Assembly (NCBI RefSeq): GCF_000384395.1
Contig: NZ_ARWE01000001.1
Coordinates: 310,001-374,000, forward strand
Direction: 5' to 3'
From: Geopsychrobacter electrodiphilus DSM 16401
GTDB lineage: Bacteria > Desulfobacterota > Desulfuromonadia > Desulfuromonadales > Geopsychrobacteraceae
DNA: 64,000 nt
The translations under genes were made by a program, and so were the position numbers. The notes under the pieces are model-generated. The model was not told where the DNA came from and ran no database searches. It worked only from the letters and a program-made list of their open reading frames with translations. Each line of letters starts with the position of its first letter. Positions within the stretch are counted from its first letter, which is position 1. Below, one piece after another: positions 25,754-34,300 of this stretch.

Positions 25754-27190
25754 ATGACGAACAAGTTTGGCGACGATTACTCCGCGTTTTCCAAGATAGG
25801 TCGACGTAAGACTGAGCAGCTCAGCGTTCCTGGCCTGGATATCTCCGTACTGCGCAATGCTCCGCCATTACTGACCCCGAAATGCATGTTCCTGGTGCTG
25901 GGGGGCGCAATATTTATTACCGACATTATTATCATGATTTTGCTGGCCTATGTACCCGTCACGTCGGTTGTCCTGGAGGCCTTGCTCGATGCGACAACCC
26001 TGTTGCTTGTTTTTTCGCCCGCCTTTTATTTCATACAGTATCGTCCATTGCAGGCTTACTTTAATGATCGTAAAAAAATTGTTGAGAAGCTGTTTCACAG
26101 TGAAGAACGGCTCACTTTAGCACTTAATGCTGTTAATGACGGTCTCTGGGATTGGAATGTGCTGAGCGGTGAAGTCTATATGAGTAGCCGATCCTCGACC
26201 ATGTTGGGTTTTCAGCCCGGTGAGCTTGGCGACAAAATGGAGGACTGGGGAGCACGATTGCACCCTGAGGATCGTGAGGAGGTTGATCGTCTGCTCAAGG
26301 AGCATCTCGAAGGAGGTAACACCTATTATCGTGCAGTGCATCGCCTGCAACACAAGGATGGCGATTATCTCTGGGTATTGGCCCGCGGCCAAGTCGTAGC
26401 GCGCAGTGCTGATACATGGCCATTACGCATGATCGGAACTTTTACCGATATCACCTTACGCAAGCAGGCTGAAGAAGCTCTGCGTCGCAGTGAAGCGGAC
26501 ATTCGTAACCTGTCTCGCAAGCTGATGAACAAATCGGAGAATGAAAAAAAGCACCTCGCTCAAGATCTGCACGATGAGTTCGGCCAGGTGCTCTGTGCCT
26601 TTCAGTTGGGCGTCGAAATGCTGCGGGATCACAACTACGGGCCACCAGATCAGTACCAGGCACAGTGCGACCGCCTGCTCTCTCTGGTAGAGCGGCTCGA
26701 AGTTGATCTGCGTCACATGTGTGATCATCTGCGCCCGGTGATTCTGGATGATCTTGGATTGGTCTCAGCACTTAAGTGGCATTTGGAGCAGTTTGCCAAT
26801 CGGCACCCGGAGGTAGAAACAAGCTTCTGCGGTACTGAGCAGAAAATATCCATGTCACATGAGAAAGAGATCGCCTGCTACCGTATCTGCCAGGAGGCCC
26901 TCAACAATGTCGCCAAGCATGCTGAAGCCAGTTTGGTTGACGTTGAGTTGCAACTTGACGAAGGACTGCTACGGCTTTCAATTCGCGACAACGGGGTTGG
27001 TTTCGATGGAGATGAGGTCCGGTGTACTCAGGATGGCTGGGGCCTGGGTCTGTTAGGCATGCGTGAGCGTGCCGCTGCCGTTGGAGGGGATATGCACATC
27101 GAGAGCACTCAAGGGCAAGGCACGCTGATTGAGGTCACCCTTTCGCTCGAAGAGACGGAGAAGTACCTGGATGAGGAGGTCTGTGCGTGA
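25754..27190 (+). CDS. membrane-anchored PAS sensor histidine kinase (NarX/DegS type)
   Basis: 478 aa. Two N-terminal membrane segments (about 40-95: CMFLVLGGAIFITDIIIMIL and LLDATTLLLVFSPAFYF) with a very short periplasmic loop. Then a PAS_3 domain (about 120-240: LNAVNDGLWDWN to GTFTDITLRKQAEE), a HisKA_3 domain with phosphoacceptor His273 in AQDLHDEFGQ, and HATPase_c (YRICQEALNNVAKHA, DNGVGFD, GLGLLGMRERA). ATG 25754 follows GGGGGTG. Its 3' end overlaps the response regulator by four bases. The signal is unknown. The 294 bases upstream contain no gene. Confidence 0.93.
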   Translation: MTNKFGDDYSAFSKIGRRKTEQLSVPGLDISVLRNAPPLLTPKCMFLVLGGAIFITDIIIMILLAYVPVTSVVLEALLDATTLLLVFSPAFYFIQYRPLQAYFNDRKKIVEKLFHSEERLTLALNAVNDGLWDWNVLSGEVYMSSRSSTMLGFQPGELGDKMEDWGARLHPEDREEVDRLLKEHLEGGNTYYRAVHRLQHKDGDYLWVLARGQVVARSADTWPLRMIGTFTDITLRKQAEEALRRSEADIRNLSRKLMNKSENEKKHLAQDLHDEFGQVLCAFQLGVEMLRDHNYGPPDQYQAQCDRLLSLVERLEVDLRHMCDHLRPVILDDLGLVSALKWHLEQFANRHPEVETSFCGTEQKISMSHEKEIACYRICQEALNNVAKHAEASLVDVELQLDEGLLRLSIRDNGVGFDGDEVRCTQDGWGLGLLGMRERAAAVGGDMHIESTQGQGTLIEVTLSLEETEKYLDEEVCA

Positions 27191-27858
27191 GTGAAATTAG
27201 AGTTGCGCTGGCTGATGACCATGCTTTGATGCGCGAAGGGTTGATATTGCTGCTACAGAGCCAGACAGACATGGTTGTTGTAGGACAGGCGAGTGACGGA
27301 GTCGAAGCCCTGGAGCTGGCGCGTAGCCTGAAGCCCGCAGTGCTGTTGCTGGATATCGGCATGCCCCGTATGAACGGTCTGGAAACCCTCGAACTGATCC
27401 GTCAGGCAGTCCCCGCTACCGCGGTGGTGGTTTTGTCCCGCTATGAAAAAGAGGCCTATGTTCATCAAGCCCTGAAGGCGGGTGCGCTGGGCTATGTGGT
27501 CAAGGGCGCACCGAGTGCCGATATGTTGGCAGCGGTACGGGCCGCCGCAAAGGGCCAGTTCTACCTGAGTTCGCAAGTCCAGGCCTCGGTCATTGGCCGT
27601 TATGTGGAAGGTTTCCGCAATGCAACTCGGACTGGTGATCAACTTGAAAATCTGTCAGAGCGGGAACAGCAGGTGTTCCATCTGATCGTCAAAGGAAACA
27701 GCAGCCATCAGATCGCCGATATCCTCTGTATCAGTTCCAAAACCGTTGACAAACACCGCGCCAATATCGGGCGCAAGATCGGCACCGATAACCCTGTGCA
27801 GATGGTGCAGTATGCGTTACGCACCGGACTGCTCGCTTCCGACTTCTGGGAAGAATAA
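27187..27858 (+). CDS. NarL/FixJ-family response regulator
   Basis: 223 aa, starting at GTG 27187 inside the end of the kinase gene. Receiver domain (1-120): ADDHALMREG, phosphoacceptor Asp in LLLDIGMPRMNG, Lys in YVVKGAPS. The C-terminal LuxR-type helix-turn-helix (about 155-215) includes LSEREQQVFHLIVKGNSSHQ and SSKTVDKHRANI. It is the DNA-binding partner of the kinase at 25754. The downstream multicopper oxidase gene is an obvious but unproven target. Confidence 0.95.
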   Translation: MSEIRVALADDHALMREGLILLLQSQTDMVVVGQASDGVEALELARSLKPAVLLLDIGMPRMNGLETLELIRQAVPATAVVVLSRYEKEAYVHQALKAGALGYVVKGAPSADMLAAVRAAAKGQFYLSSQVQASVIGRYVEGFRNATRTGDQLENLSEREQQVFHLIVKGNSSHQIADILCISSKTVDKHRANIGRKIGTDNPVQMVQYALRTGLLASDFWEE

Positions 27859-28038
27859 GCCTGTTCACTTAAAGGTTTTTCTCGTGGTCGTATCAACCAT
27901 AGCCCTTTCCTGCCCTGCGACTTGTTCTTAATAAAAGTAGCAAATCCCTCCCCCTGATTTCTCCATATGCTCATTGCTGACCTAAGAGGTTACATATACT
28001 GTTAGTCCTACAGATTATGTGCTCTTTTTGTTACAGCG

Positions 28039-28199
28039 GACTCATAAAAAGTCAGGCCTTTCGTATGAAATGCCTGGAAAGCCAAAGGTCTTCATGGGGG
28101 AGATAGCTGGGCTACAGGGGTCAAACAGGCCGACGGGACTTCTACTCCCATCCTTAAAAATCTGTCGCAATCGAGCACCGGTAGTGAAGGAGGTAACAT
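28039..28199 (+). promoter_or_regulatory. GEMM-I-like riboswitch leader of the multicopper oxidase gene
   Basis: The 341-base gap after the response regulator holds a GEMM-like fold. P1 is GACTC/GGGTC (28039-28043/28118-28122). A hairpin follows: CAGGC-TTTC/GAAA-GCCTG (28053-28076, loop GTAT). The conserved joint GGAAAGCC comes next, then a second arm GGTCTTC/GGGGAGAT and the closing AGCTGGGCTAC. Between the aptamer and the AAGGAGG site, a GGGA/TCCC hairpin (28135-28149) may be part of the expression platform; no U-run is present. The 5' ligand-contact segment (ATAAAAAGTCAGG) departs from consensus, so ligand type is uncertain. A weak promoter, TTGCTG-15-TATACT, lies at 27974-28000. Confidence 0.5.
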
Positions 28200-30557
28200 A
28201 TGTTTTATAGGAACAGGCAACCAGGTTTTCAAGGGTTGATGGCAATTGTTTTTGTCCTGTGCGGAATTGCCACCACCGTGTTGTCGGCGCCGCTGCCGGG
28301 GGGGACGCTTGATCCGCTGACGATCCCCAAGTATGTCACGCCGCTGGTGATTCCACCTGAAATGCCCAAAAGCGCAGATGTTAATGTGCCGGTCGCGGAT
28401 TATAATATTGCGGTCCGCCAGTTTCAGCAGCAGATTCTTCCCGGGCTGCTGCCTCCCACCACAGTGTGGAGTTATGGCCGAGCTGAAGATGTTATCCCGT
28501 TAGGCTTCGTTGCCCCGGTGCCGCTGACCAGTAACATTTCTTTCAACTATCCCGCATTCACCATTGAGACCCAGTCAAAACCCGACACCACAACGCCGAC
28601 CAAGATCCGTTGGATTAATGATCTGGTCTATCCGGCAGGTCACCCAAATGCCGGCAACTATTTGCCACACCTTCTGACCAACACTGTTGATCAGACCCTG
28701 CATTGGGCTAATCCTGCGCAGGATGTTTGTCGTGCCGGGACGCCAATCAAGCGGACCGATTGTGCAACCAATAATCCATTGCCCTACACTGGACCAGTGC
28801 CAATTGTTACCCATGTTCATGGCTCTCACGTCAATCAGGAGTCGGACGGCTACCCCGAAGCCTGGTGGCTGCCGGGCGCTCCCGGTACCAAAGGAATTCC
28901 AGCCACCTACGCTGAGCACGGCACTCTGTACACTCAATATCTTGACACTGCCAACCCCGTCAACAACGTGCCAGGCTCGGCCTTCTATGCCTACGAAAAT
29001 GATCAGCCTGCAACCACCCTCTGGTATCATGACCATTCTCTGGGAATGACCAGACTTAATGTTTATGCCGGCCCTGCAGGCTTCTACCTGATCCGTGGGG
29101 GTGCCTATGATGGCGCCGTTGATGGGACAACAATGCCAACAAATGTGTCTGCAGTCCTGCCCGGTCCTGCACCTGCCGGTCTTGGTGACCCGAACTTTGA
29201 CGCGGCCTATCGGGCAAGTATCCGCGAGGTGCCGATTGTTATTCAGGATCGCTCCTTCAACCTCGACGGCTCGCTTTTTTACCCCGGCACTCGGGCCTTT
29301 TTTGACGGCTACACCGGGCCGACCGTTCCAAACTCGGATATAGCGCCGATCTGGAACCCTGAAGCCTTCTTCAACACCATGGTCGTCAACGGCACCACCT
29401 GGCCGACCTATACTGTTGCACCTGAGCGTTATCGTTTCCGTCTGCTCAACGGCAGCAACTCACGCTTCCTTAACCTGAGCATGTTCGAAGTGATCAAGCC
29501 TGGCGGCAAGACGCAGGGCAAGAAAAAGGTTAAAGCAGATAAGACCGGAGTGGAGGTTCCCTTCTACCAGATCGGGGCTGACCAGGGTTCCCTGCCTCAG
29601 GTCGTCATGATTTCCACCGGCTTTGCGACTCCCTTGCCAGGCGACGGGACAATGCCATTGGTCCTGACCGCAGTTCCCGCCGCCCAGCAGGCGTTATTGA
29701 TGACTCCTGCCGAGCGTGCTGACGTAATTGTTGATTTCAGTGCCTTTGTGCCTGGTACCATCATCCGGATGTACAATACCGCACCCGATGCGCCTTTCGG
29801 CGGATTCCCGGATGTGCCGGCCGATCCTTCGACTACTGGCCAGGTCATGGAGTTTGTCGTTGGTCCGGCACCGCTTGATCCTGCGACCGGTCTCGCGAGG
29901 ATCGACCCCAGCACCCCGGTTCAGAATCTGCGCCTCAACGCCGAACCGTCCAGTCTAAATCTGGGGACAACTGCCAAAAATGGTTCGCGTCAGGTCTCGC
30001 TTAATGAGGCTGGTTCCCATCAGGTTTGTGTGGCGATCAGTCCGCAAGGGACAATCACTGTGCTCGCCAGTTTCCCGACGGCCGATCCGAACATCGTTAC
30101 AACCTGTGCAGCGCTGGGTGGCGTGGAGATGGGCCCCAAAGAGGCCTTACTGGGGACTGTCGGGGTGACCGGTGGTGTTGCTTCCGGAATCCCACTGTCC
30201 TGGATGTCGCCAATCACAGAAAATCCACAGCTCGGTGCTGAGGAGACCTGGGAAATTTACAACTTTACGGTCGATGGCCATCCGATCCACCTCCACCTGG
30301 TGCGTTTCCAGGTAGAGGGACGTCAATTGCTCGATCCGCTGACCATGCAACCGGTTGGTACCATGACGCCAGCGACGCCTTCCGAGGCGGGCTGGAAGGA
30401 TACGGTTCTTGCTTATCCAGGTGAGGTAACACGGATTCGGGCAACCTTCGACAAAGAGGGCCTGTATGTTTGGCATTGCCACATTGTTGAACACGAAGAC
30501 AATGAGATGATGCGACCTTACTACGTTGGACCGCTCGCTAACTCACCGGTACCGTAA
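28200..30557 (+). CDS. periplasmic multicopper oxidase
   Basis: 785 aa. A signal peptide (to about residue 30, cleavage after VLSA) is followed by three cupredoxin domains of the CotA/bilirubin-oxidase type. Copper motifs: THVHGSHV, WYHDHSLGMTRLN, the C-terminal HPIHLHL, and HCHIVEHEDNEMM, supplying type 1, 2 and 3 ligands. A good AAGGAGG site precedes ATG 28200. Long for the family because of insertions around residues 430-450 (GGKTQGKKKVKADK) and 580-650. Related proteins in metal-reducing bacteria (OmpB/OmpC class) are secreted and used in metal oxide respiration; a role here in metal oxidation or reduction is inferred. Confidence 0.9.
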   Translation: MFYRNRQPGFQGLMAIVFVLCGIATTVLSAPLPGGTLDPLTIPKYVTPLVIPPEMPKSADVNVPVADYNIAVRQFQQQILPGLLPPTTVWSYGRAEDVIPLGFVAPVPLTSNISFNYPAFTIETQSKPDTTTPTKIRWINDLVYPAGHPNAGNYLPHLLTNTVDQTLHWANPAQDVCRAGTPIKRTDCATNNPLPYTGPVPIVTHVHGSHVNQESDGYPEAWWLPGAPGTKGIPATYAEHGTLYTQYLDTANPVNNVPGSAFYAYENDQPATTLWYHDHSLGMTRLNVYAGPAGFYLIRGGAYDGAVDGTTMPTNVSAVLPGPAPAGLGDPNFDAAYRASIREVPIVIQDRSFNLDGSLFYPGTRAFFDGYTGPTVPNSDIAPIWNPEAFFNTMVVNGTTWPTYTVAPERYRFRLLNGSNSRFLNLSMFEVIKPGGKTQGKKKVKADKTGVEVPFYQIGADQGSLPQVVMISTGFATPLPGDGTMPLVLTAVPAAQQALLMTPAERADVIVDFSAFVPGTIIRMYNTAPDAPFGGFPDVPADPSTTGQVMEFVVGPAPLDPATGLARIDPSTPVQNLRLNAEPSSLNLGTTAKNGSRQVSLNEAGSHQVCVAISPQGTITVLASFPTADPNIVTTCAALGGVEMGPKEALLGTVGVTGGVASGIPLSWMSPITENPQLGAEETWEIYNFTVDGHPIHLHLVRFQVEGRQLLDPLTMQPVGTMTPATPSEAGWKDTVLAYPGEVTRIRATFDKEGLYVWHCHIVEHEDNEMMRPYYVGPLANSPVP

Positions 30558-30642
30558 TCTGATAACCTGTGGGCAGGTCGGGACTCGCCGGCCTGCCCAT
30601 GGTGAGTTATTTACCACTGGCATGGAAGAGGAAATTTGGAAT

Positions 30643-31314
30643 ATGCGAATCAGACTGTTGTTGACTGCTGCGCTTGTTATTGTCCTTCCGTTTAACCTGC
30701 TGGCCGAGGATTTCGTGCTTAAGGATGCGATGGACAAGATTAATTATAGTGTCGGCCACCAGATCGGGGGAGATTTTAAAGATCAAGGCGTAGATATGCG
30801 CTCAGATGCTCTGCTGCAGGGGATTCGGGACGCGATTCAGAGTAATAAACCACCGATGACCCAGGGGGAGATGCGTCAGGTCCTGCTCGATTTGAAAAAG
30901 ATGGTTATCGAGGGAGAAAAGGCCAAACAGGAGAAATACCGCGGCGAGGGGCGAGACTTCCTTAAGGCGAACGCTGCGAAGGAGGGTATCATCAGCCTGC
31001 CGAGTGGTCTTCAGTATAAGGTGCTGCAGGTGGGGACCGGGCCGGTCCCGACTGCCGGGGACAGCGTTAAGGTAAATTACCTGGGAACCCGTCTGGATGG
31101 GCGGGAATTCGATAGTACTTCACGCCGGGGCGGCCCGGAGGTCATTTCTTTGAGCAAGGTGATTCCTGGTTGGAAAGAGGCCCTGACTCTGATGCCGGTC
31201 GGATCGAAATGGCAGCTGTTTATTCCGGCAGACCTCGCTTATGGTGAGCGTGGCCCATTGGCAGAACAAACGGTTATTTTTGAAGTAGAACTGCTGGCTA
31301 TTGATAAAAGCTGA
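30643..31314 (+). CDS. FKBP-type peptidyl-prolyl isomerase (Mip/FkpA-like), exported
   Basis: 223 aa. Signal peptide MRIRLLLTAALVIVLPFNLLA, then an N-terminal helical dimerisation domain (about 22-115, DAMDKINYSVGHQIGGDF) and a C-terminal FKBP domain (VKVNYLGTRLDGREFDST, VIPGWKEALTLMPVGSKW, FIPADLAYG). Catalyses proline isomerisation during folding in the periplasm. ATG 30643 places the signal peptide at the N-terminus; the in-frame ATG at 30622 is an alternative. It lies 85 bases after the multicopper oxidase, so it may help fold that product, and is followed by a strong terminator. Confidence 0.92.
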   Translation: MRIRLLLTAALVIVLPFNLLAEDFVLKDAMDKINYSVGHQIGGDFKDQGVDMRSDALLQGIRDAIQSNKPPMTQGEMRQVLLDLKKMVIEGEKAKQEKYRGEGRDFLKANAAKEGIISLPSGLQYKVLQVGTGPVPTAGDSVKVNYLGTRLDGREFDSTSRRGGPEVISLSKVIPGWKEALTLMPVGSKWQLFIPADLAYGERGPLAEQTVIFEVELLAIDKS

Positions 31315-31382
31315 GATGTTGACAGCCTGCTCTTTGTGTCTGTTTTCATCCCAGAACCGATCCAGAATCAGATCCTGTCCCG

Positions 31383-31421
31383 ATCCGCGGCGTTAGTAAG
31401 TAATAGCGCCGCGGATTTTTT
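31383..31421 (+). terminator. strong intrinsic terminator
   Basis: A perfect 10-bp stem ATCCGCGGCG/CGCCGCGGAT with a 14-base loop and TTTTTT. Ends the multicopper oxidase-FKBP unit. Confidence 0.92.
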
Positions 31422-31542
31422 AGAGTAATCCTGATGGCCGTCTGCGGTGTCAGAGAAAGCGCTAGCCGGGAAATCCGGTTCGCAGCAGTTTACTGGTGCT
31501 GACGGTAGTTATAGTGTCCGTTAGTGGGTTTCCATCCATGAA

Positions 31543-32103
31543 TTAACTCTGCCGCTTCCACAACAGATCATCCCGACCCTCATCATTGCACAGTCGCGCC
31601 CAGACAAAAAACAGGTCTGAAAGCCGGTTAAGGTAGAGCAGGCAACGCGGTTCGACGGCTTCGGTCTGCTGGAGCTTGACCACTTCACGTTCGGTGCGGC
31701 GGGTCACGGTGCGCGCCAGATGAAAAAGAGCCGAAGCTTTGCTGCCGCCGGGGAGAATAAAACTTTTGGCCGGTTGGATATTTTTGTTGCTCTCCTGCAG
31801 CCAGTCTTCCAGTTGTTTGATTTGCTGATCACCCAGTCCCCAGCCGTCAATCTTGGCTTTTGCGGCCGGTGGCGTGGCCAGTTCACTGCCGAGATCAAAC
31901 AGCTGGTTCTGGATCCGGCAGATTTTTTCAAACAGCCCATCCGGTAACTCTTCGCAGCGGATCAATCCAACCACTGAATTGAGTTCATCGACCGTGCCGT
32001 AGGCGCAGACGCGCGCTGAGCATTTGGCGACGCGGCTGCCGTCGACCAGGCTGGTTTGTCCTTTATCTCCGCCGCCGGTGGTGATGCGATCTAGTATTGG
32101 CAT
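31543..32103 (-). CDS. cob(I)alamin adenosyltransferase, PduO type
   Basis: 186 aa. Transfers adenosyl from ATP to cob(I)alamin to make coenzyme B12. The N-terminal ATP-binding motif TTGGGDKGQTSLVDGSRV and the trimer-core helices with RTVTRRTEREV and YLNRLSDLFFVWAR are diagnostic. ATG 32103 has AAGGAGG eight bases upstream. A single gene with no cobalamin genes or B12 riboswitch nearby. Confidence 0.93.
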   Translation of the reverse strand: MPILDRITTGGGDKGQTSLVDGSRVAKCSARVCAYGTVDELNSVVGLIRCEELPDGLFEKICRIQNQLFDLGSELATPPAAKAKIDGWGLGDQQIKQLEDWLQESNKNIQPAKSFILPGGSKASALFHLARTVTRRTEREVVKLQQTEAVEPRCLLYLNRLSDLFFVWARLCNDEGRDDLLWKRQS

Positions 32104-32264
32104 TGTTTGTCCTCCTTATTTTTATATGGGTATCATTTTGACATAGATTGAACAAAATCGTCAGGGGCCAGAGTGCAACCTCAATGATTCTCCTTTTTGT
32201 TTTGATTTTAAATGCTAATACCCACTCTTGCACAGTGGCGTTTCGCAAGGGTATAGTCTGCCCT

Positions 32265-33185
32265 ATGGAAAAAGCACTTCACCTTGAAAATTTGAACAAG
32301 GCATTTGGTGGCGTCCCCGCTGTCAAGAACTTGAGTTTCGATATCGAGCAGGGCGAAATCTTCGGCCTGCTCGGGCCGAATGGCGCGGGCAAGAGTACCA
32401 CCATCAATATGGTTTCCGGGATCACGCGGCTCGATTCAGGCCGGATTACAGCTTTTGGCTGTGATAACCACAGTCAGTATCGTCAGACCCGACGGATGCT
32501 CGGCGTGGTTCATCAGGAGATCGTCATCGATAACTTCTTCACCGTCGATCAGGCGTTACGCCTGCACGCCGGATATTACGGGGTTAAGGACGACCCCAAG
32601 TGGCGTCAGGAGTTGATCAATCGACTGGGGCTGGGACCACATCTGGACAAAGTAATGTTGAAACTTTCAGGCGGCATGAAGCGGCGCTTCATGATCGCCA
32701 AGGCGCTGATTCACCGGCCCCGACTCCTGATCCTCGATGAGCCGACCGCAGGGGTTGATGTCGAGCTGCGCCACAGCCTGTGGGAGTTCGTGCGTGAGAT
32801 CAATAATAACGGTACCACCATCCTGCTGACGACCCATTACCTCGAAGAAGCCGAGCAAATGTGTGGCCGGATTGCGATTATGAATCATGGTGAACTGGTG
32901 GCGCTGGAGCCGACACACGATCTGGTCCGACGCTTGTCGCGCCGTACCCTGAAACTCTGGCTGGAGCGACCGCTGGCCTCGATTCCGCCGGAACTAGAAG
33001 CCTATCATCCGCGGCTCGAAGGGGATAACCGCCAGTTGATCCTCTGTCTGCCGAATGATCAGGGCGTTGGAGATCTTCTGCACCGCCTCTCTGCCTTGCA
33101 TCTGGGAATCAATGATTTTGAGACCGAGCAGAGTGGGCTCGAAGAGGTTTTTCTGCAGCTGACCGGGGAAGGGACGCGGCCATGA
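32265..33185 (+). CDS. ABC transporter ATP-binding protein (YadG-like)
   Basis: 306 aa. Walker A GPNGAGKST, Q-loop VVHQEIV, signature LSGGMKRR, Walker B LLILDEP, and H-loop TTHYLEEAEQM, followed by a C-terminal regulatory extension usual in ABC-2 exporters. ATG 32265 gives the family N-terminus (MEKALHLENLNKAFGG); the ribosome site is weak. It overlaps the permease gene by four bases. E. coli YadG/YadH is the closest named pair I recognise; the substrate is unknown. Confidence 0.92.
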   Translation: MEKALHLENLNKAFGGVPAVKNLSFDIEQGEIFGLLGPNGAGKSTTINMVSGITRLDSGRITAFGCDNHSQYRQTRRMLGVVHQEIVIDNFFTVDQALRLHAGYYGVKDDPKWRQELINRLGLGPHLDKVMLKLSGGMKRRFMIAKALIHRPRLLILDEPTAGVDVELRHSLWEFVREINNNGTTILLTTHYLEEAEQMCGRIAIMNHGELVALEPTHDLVRRLSRRTLKLWLERPLASIPPELEAYHPRLEGDNRQLILCLPNDQGVGDLLHRLSALHLGINDFETEQSGLEEVFLQLTGEGTRP

Positions 33186-33973
33186 GCATCGGCAACGGAC
33201 AGGGGACGTTTCTGCCCTGGCTCCCCTTTTTTACGCTGCTGCGCAAGGAAATCCTGCGCTTCTGGCGGGTTTCATCCCAAACCCTGTTGACACCGATCAT
33301 CACCGCCTCGCTCTATCTATTTATCTTCGGCGCGACCCTGGGTCAGCGGATCCATGTGATCGAAGGGTTCAGCTATGCCCAGTTCGTTATCCCGGGTCTG
33401 GTTCTGATGGGGGTGATCAACAATTCGTTCGCCAATTGTTCGTCGTCACTCTTCATGTCACGTTATCTTGGCGGAATTGTCGATCTGCTGGTAACGCCGG
33501 TTTCTCCCTCACAATTCATCCTGGCCTATACCCTGGCGGCGATGCTGCGCGGTGCACTGGTGGGGATGGTGACCTGGCTGATCTCAACGATGTTTGCGAC
33601 GCTGCCATGGACCTCACCCTTGCTGGCGATATTGATGGCGATGCTGGCGAGCTTTATGTTCGCCCAGTTCGGGTTGATCGCAGCCCTCTATGCCAAAAAC
33701 TTCGATACCTTGTCGATGTTTACCAACTTTCTGCTCCTGCCGCTCATCTATCTGGGGGGCGTTTTTTATCCAATTTCAATTCTCCCCGCACCTTGGGGCG
33801 GTCTGTCGCATCTAAATCCGCTTTTTTATCTGATCGACGGTTTTCGTCATGCCATTCTCGGCGTGGGAGATATCAGCTTTGCCCTCGCCTTCGGGGTTAG
33901 TGGTCTGTTGGCGACTGCCCTGTTTATCTGGGCTGCCTGGTTGATTGGCAGCGGGAAAAGCTTGAGAAGCTGA
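33182..33973 (+). CDS. ABC-2 type transporter permease (YadH-like)
   Basis: 263 aa with six predicted membrane spans. ABC-2 permease features include LRKEILRFWRVSSQTLLTPI at the N-terminus, FSYAQFVIPGLVLMGVINN, and LPLIYLGGVFYPISILP near the C-terminus. Partner of the ATPase just upstream (4-base overlap). Probably exports a lipid, polysaccharide or drug-like substrate. It is followed 33 bases later by the TGA-containing redox gene, so the four genes to hslO may share a transcript. Confidence 0.92.
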   Translation: MSIGNGQGTFLPWLPFFTLLRKEILRFWRVSSQTLLTPIITASLYLFIFGATLGQRIHVIEGFSYAQFVIPGLVLMGVINNSFANCSSSLFMSRYLGGIVDLLVTPVSPSQFILAYTLAAMLRGALVGMVTWLISTMFATLPWTSPLLAILMAMLASFMFAQFGLIAALYAKNFDTLSMFTNFLLLPLIYLGGVFYPISILPAPWGGLSHLNPLFYLIDGFRHAILGVGDISFALAFGVSGLLATALFIWAAWLIGSGKSLRS

Positions 33974-34006
33974 CCCCCTGATTGTTTATCGGAGGAGATT
34001 GCGCAA

Positions 34007-34288
34007 ATGTTGACATCCGATTCCGCAAAGAAATATCGCGAATTTTACGATCAAGTGCGCGCCGATACTGCCCTGGATGATGAGACGACGATCATTGTCG
34101 GACTTGCTGCCGCGATGGCAGCGGGCTGTGAACCCTGAATGGAACATTACCTTGGCGTTGCCAGGGCGAAGGGGATCAGCGAAGCAAAAATCAGTGCGGT
34201 GCAGGGGATAGCGATGGCAGTCTGCGCTGGCAAGGTCAATGCCCAGATGCGACGGGTCGAAGCGAATATCATAAAAGTTAACGATTAA
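34007..34288 (+). CDS. AhpD-like (carboxymuconolactone decarboxylase family) selenoprotein, CxxU
   Basis: 93 codons starting at ATG 34007 (GGAGGAG upstream), with an in-frame TGA at codon 44 (34136-34138). Read through, the product continues 49 more residues to TAA 34286. The motif is GCEP-U-MEHYLGVARAKGIS, matching the Cys-x-x-Cys...His redox motif of small AhpD-like proteins with Sec for the second Cys. A stem CCTTGGC/GCCAGGG (34150-34166) with loop GTT, G first, begins 11 bases after the TGA and puts the loop 18 bases away, as bacterial SECIS elements require. Both halves are in one frame, flanked by yadH-like and hslO with tight spacing. Alternative: a Cys-to-stop pseudogene. Confidence 0.75.
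34150..34166 (+). promoter_or_regulatory. SECIS-like hairpin after the in-frame TGA
   Basis: A seven-base-pair stem CCTTGGC/GCCAGGG (one G-U pair) with triloop GTT. Loop distance from TGA is 18 bases, and G is the first loop base, consistent with bacterial SelB-binding hairpins. Confidence 0.6.
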
Positions 34289-34300
34289 CGATGGAGAACT

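Noticed and set aside
34137-34288. Independent small gene starting at the ATG 34139 just after the TGA
   Set aside because: No ribosome site; the frame, family similarity and spacing join it to the upstream half as one TGA-containing gene.
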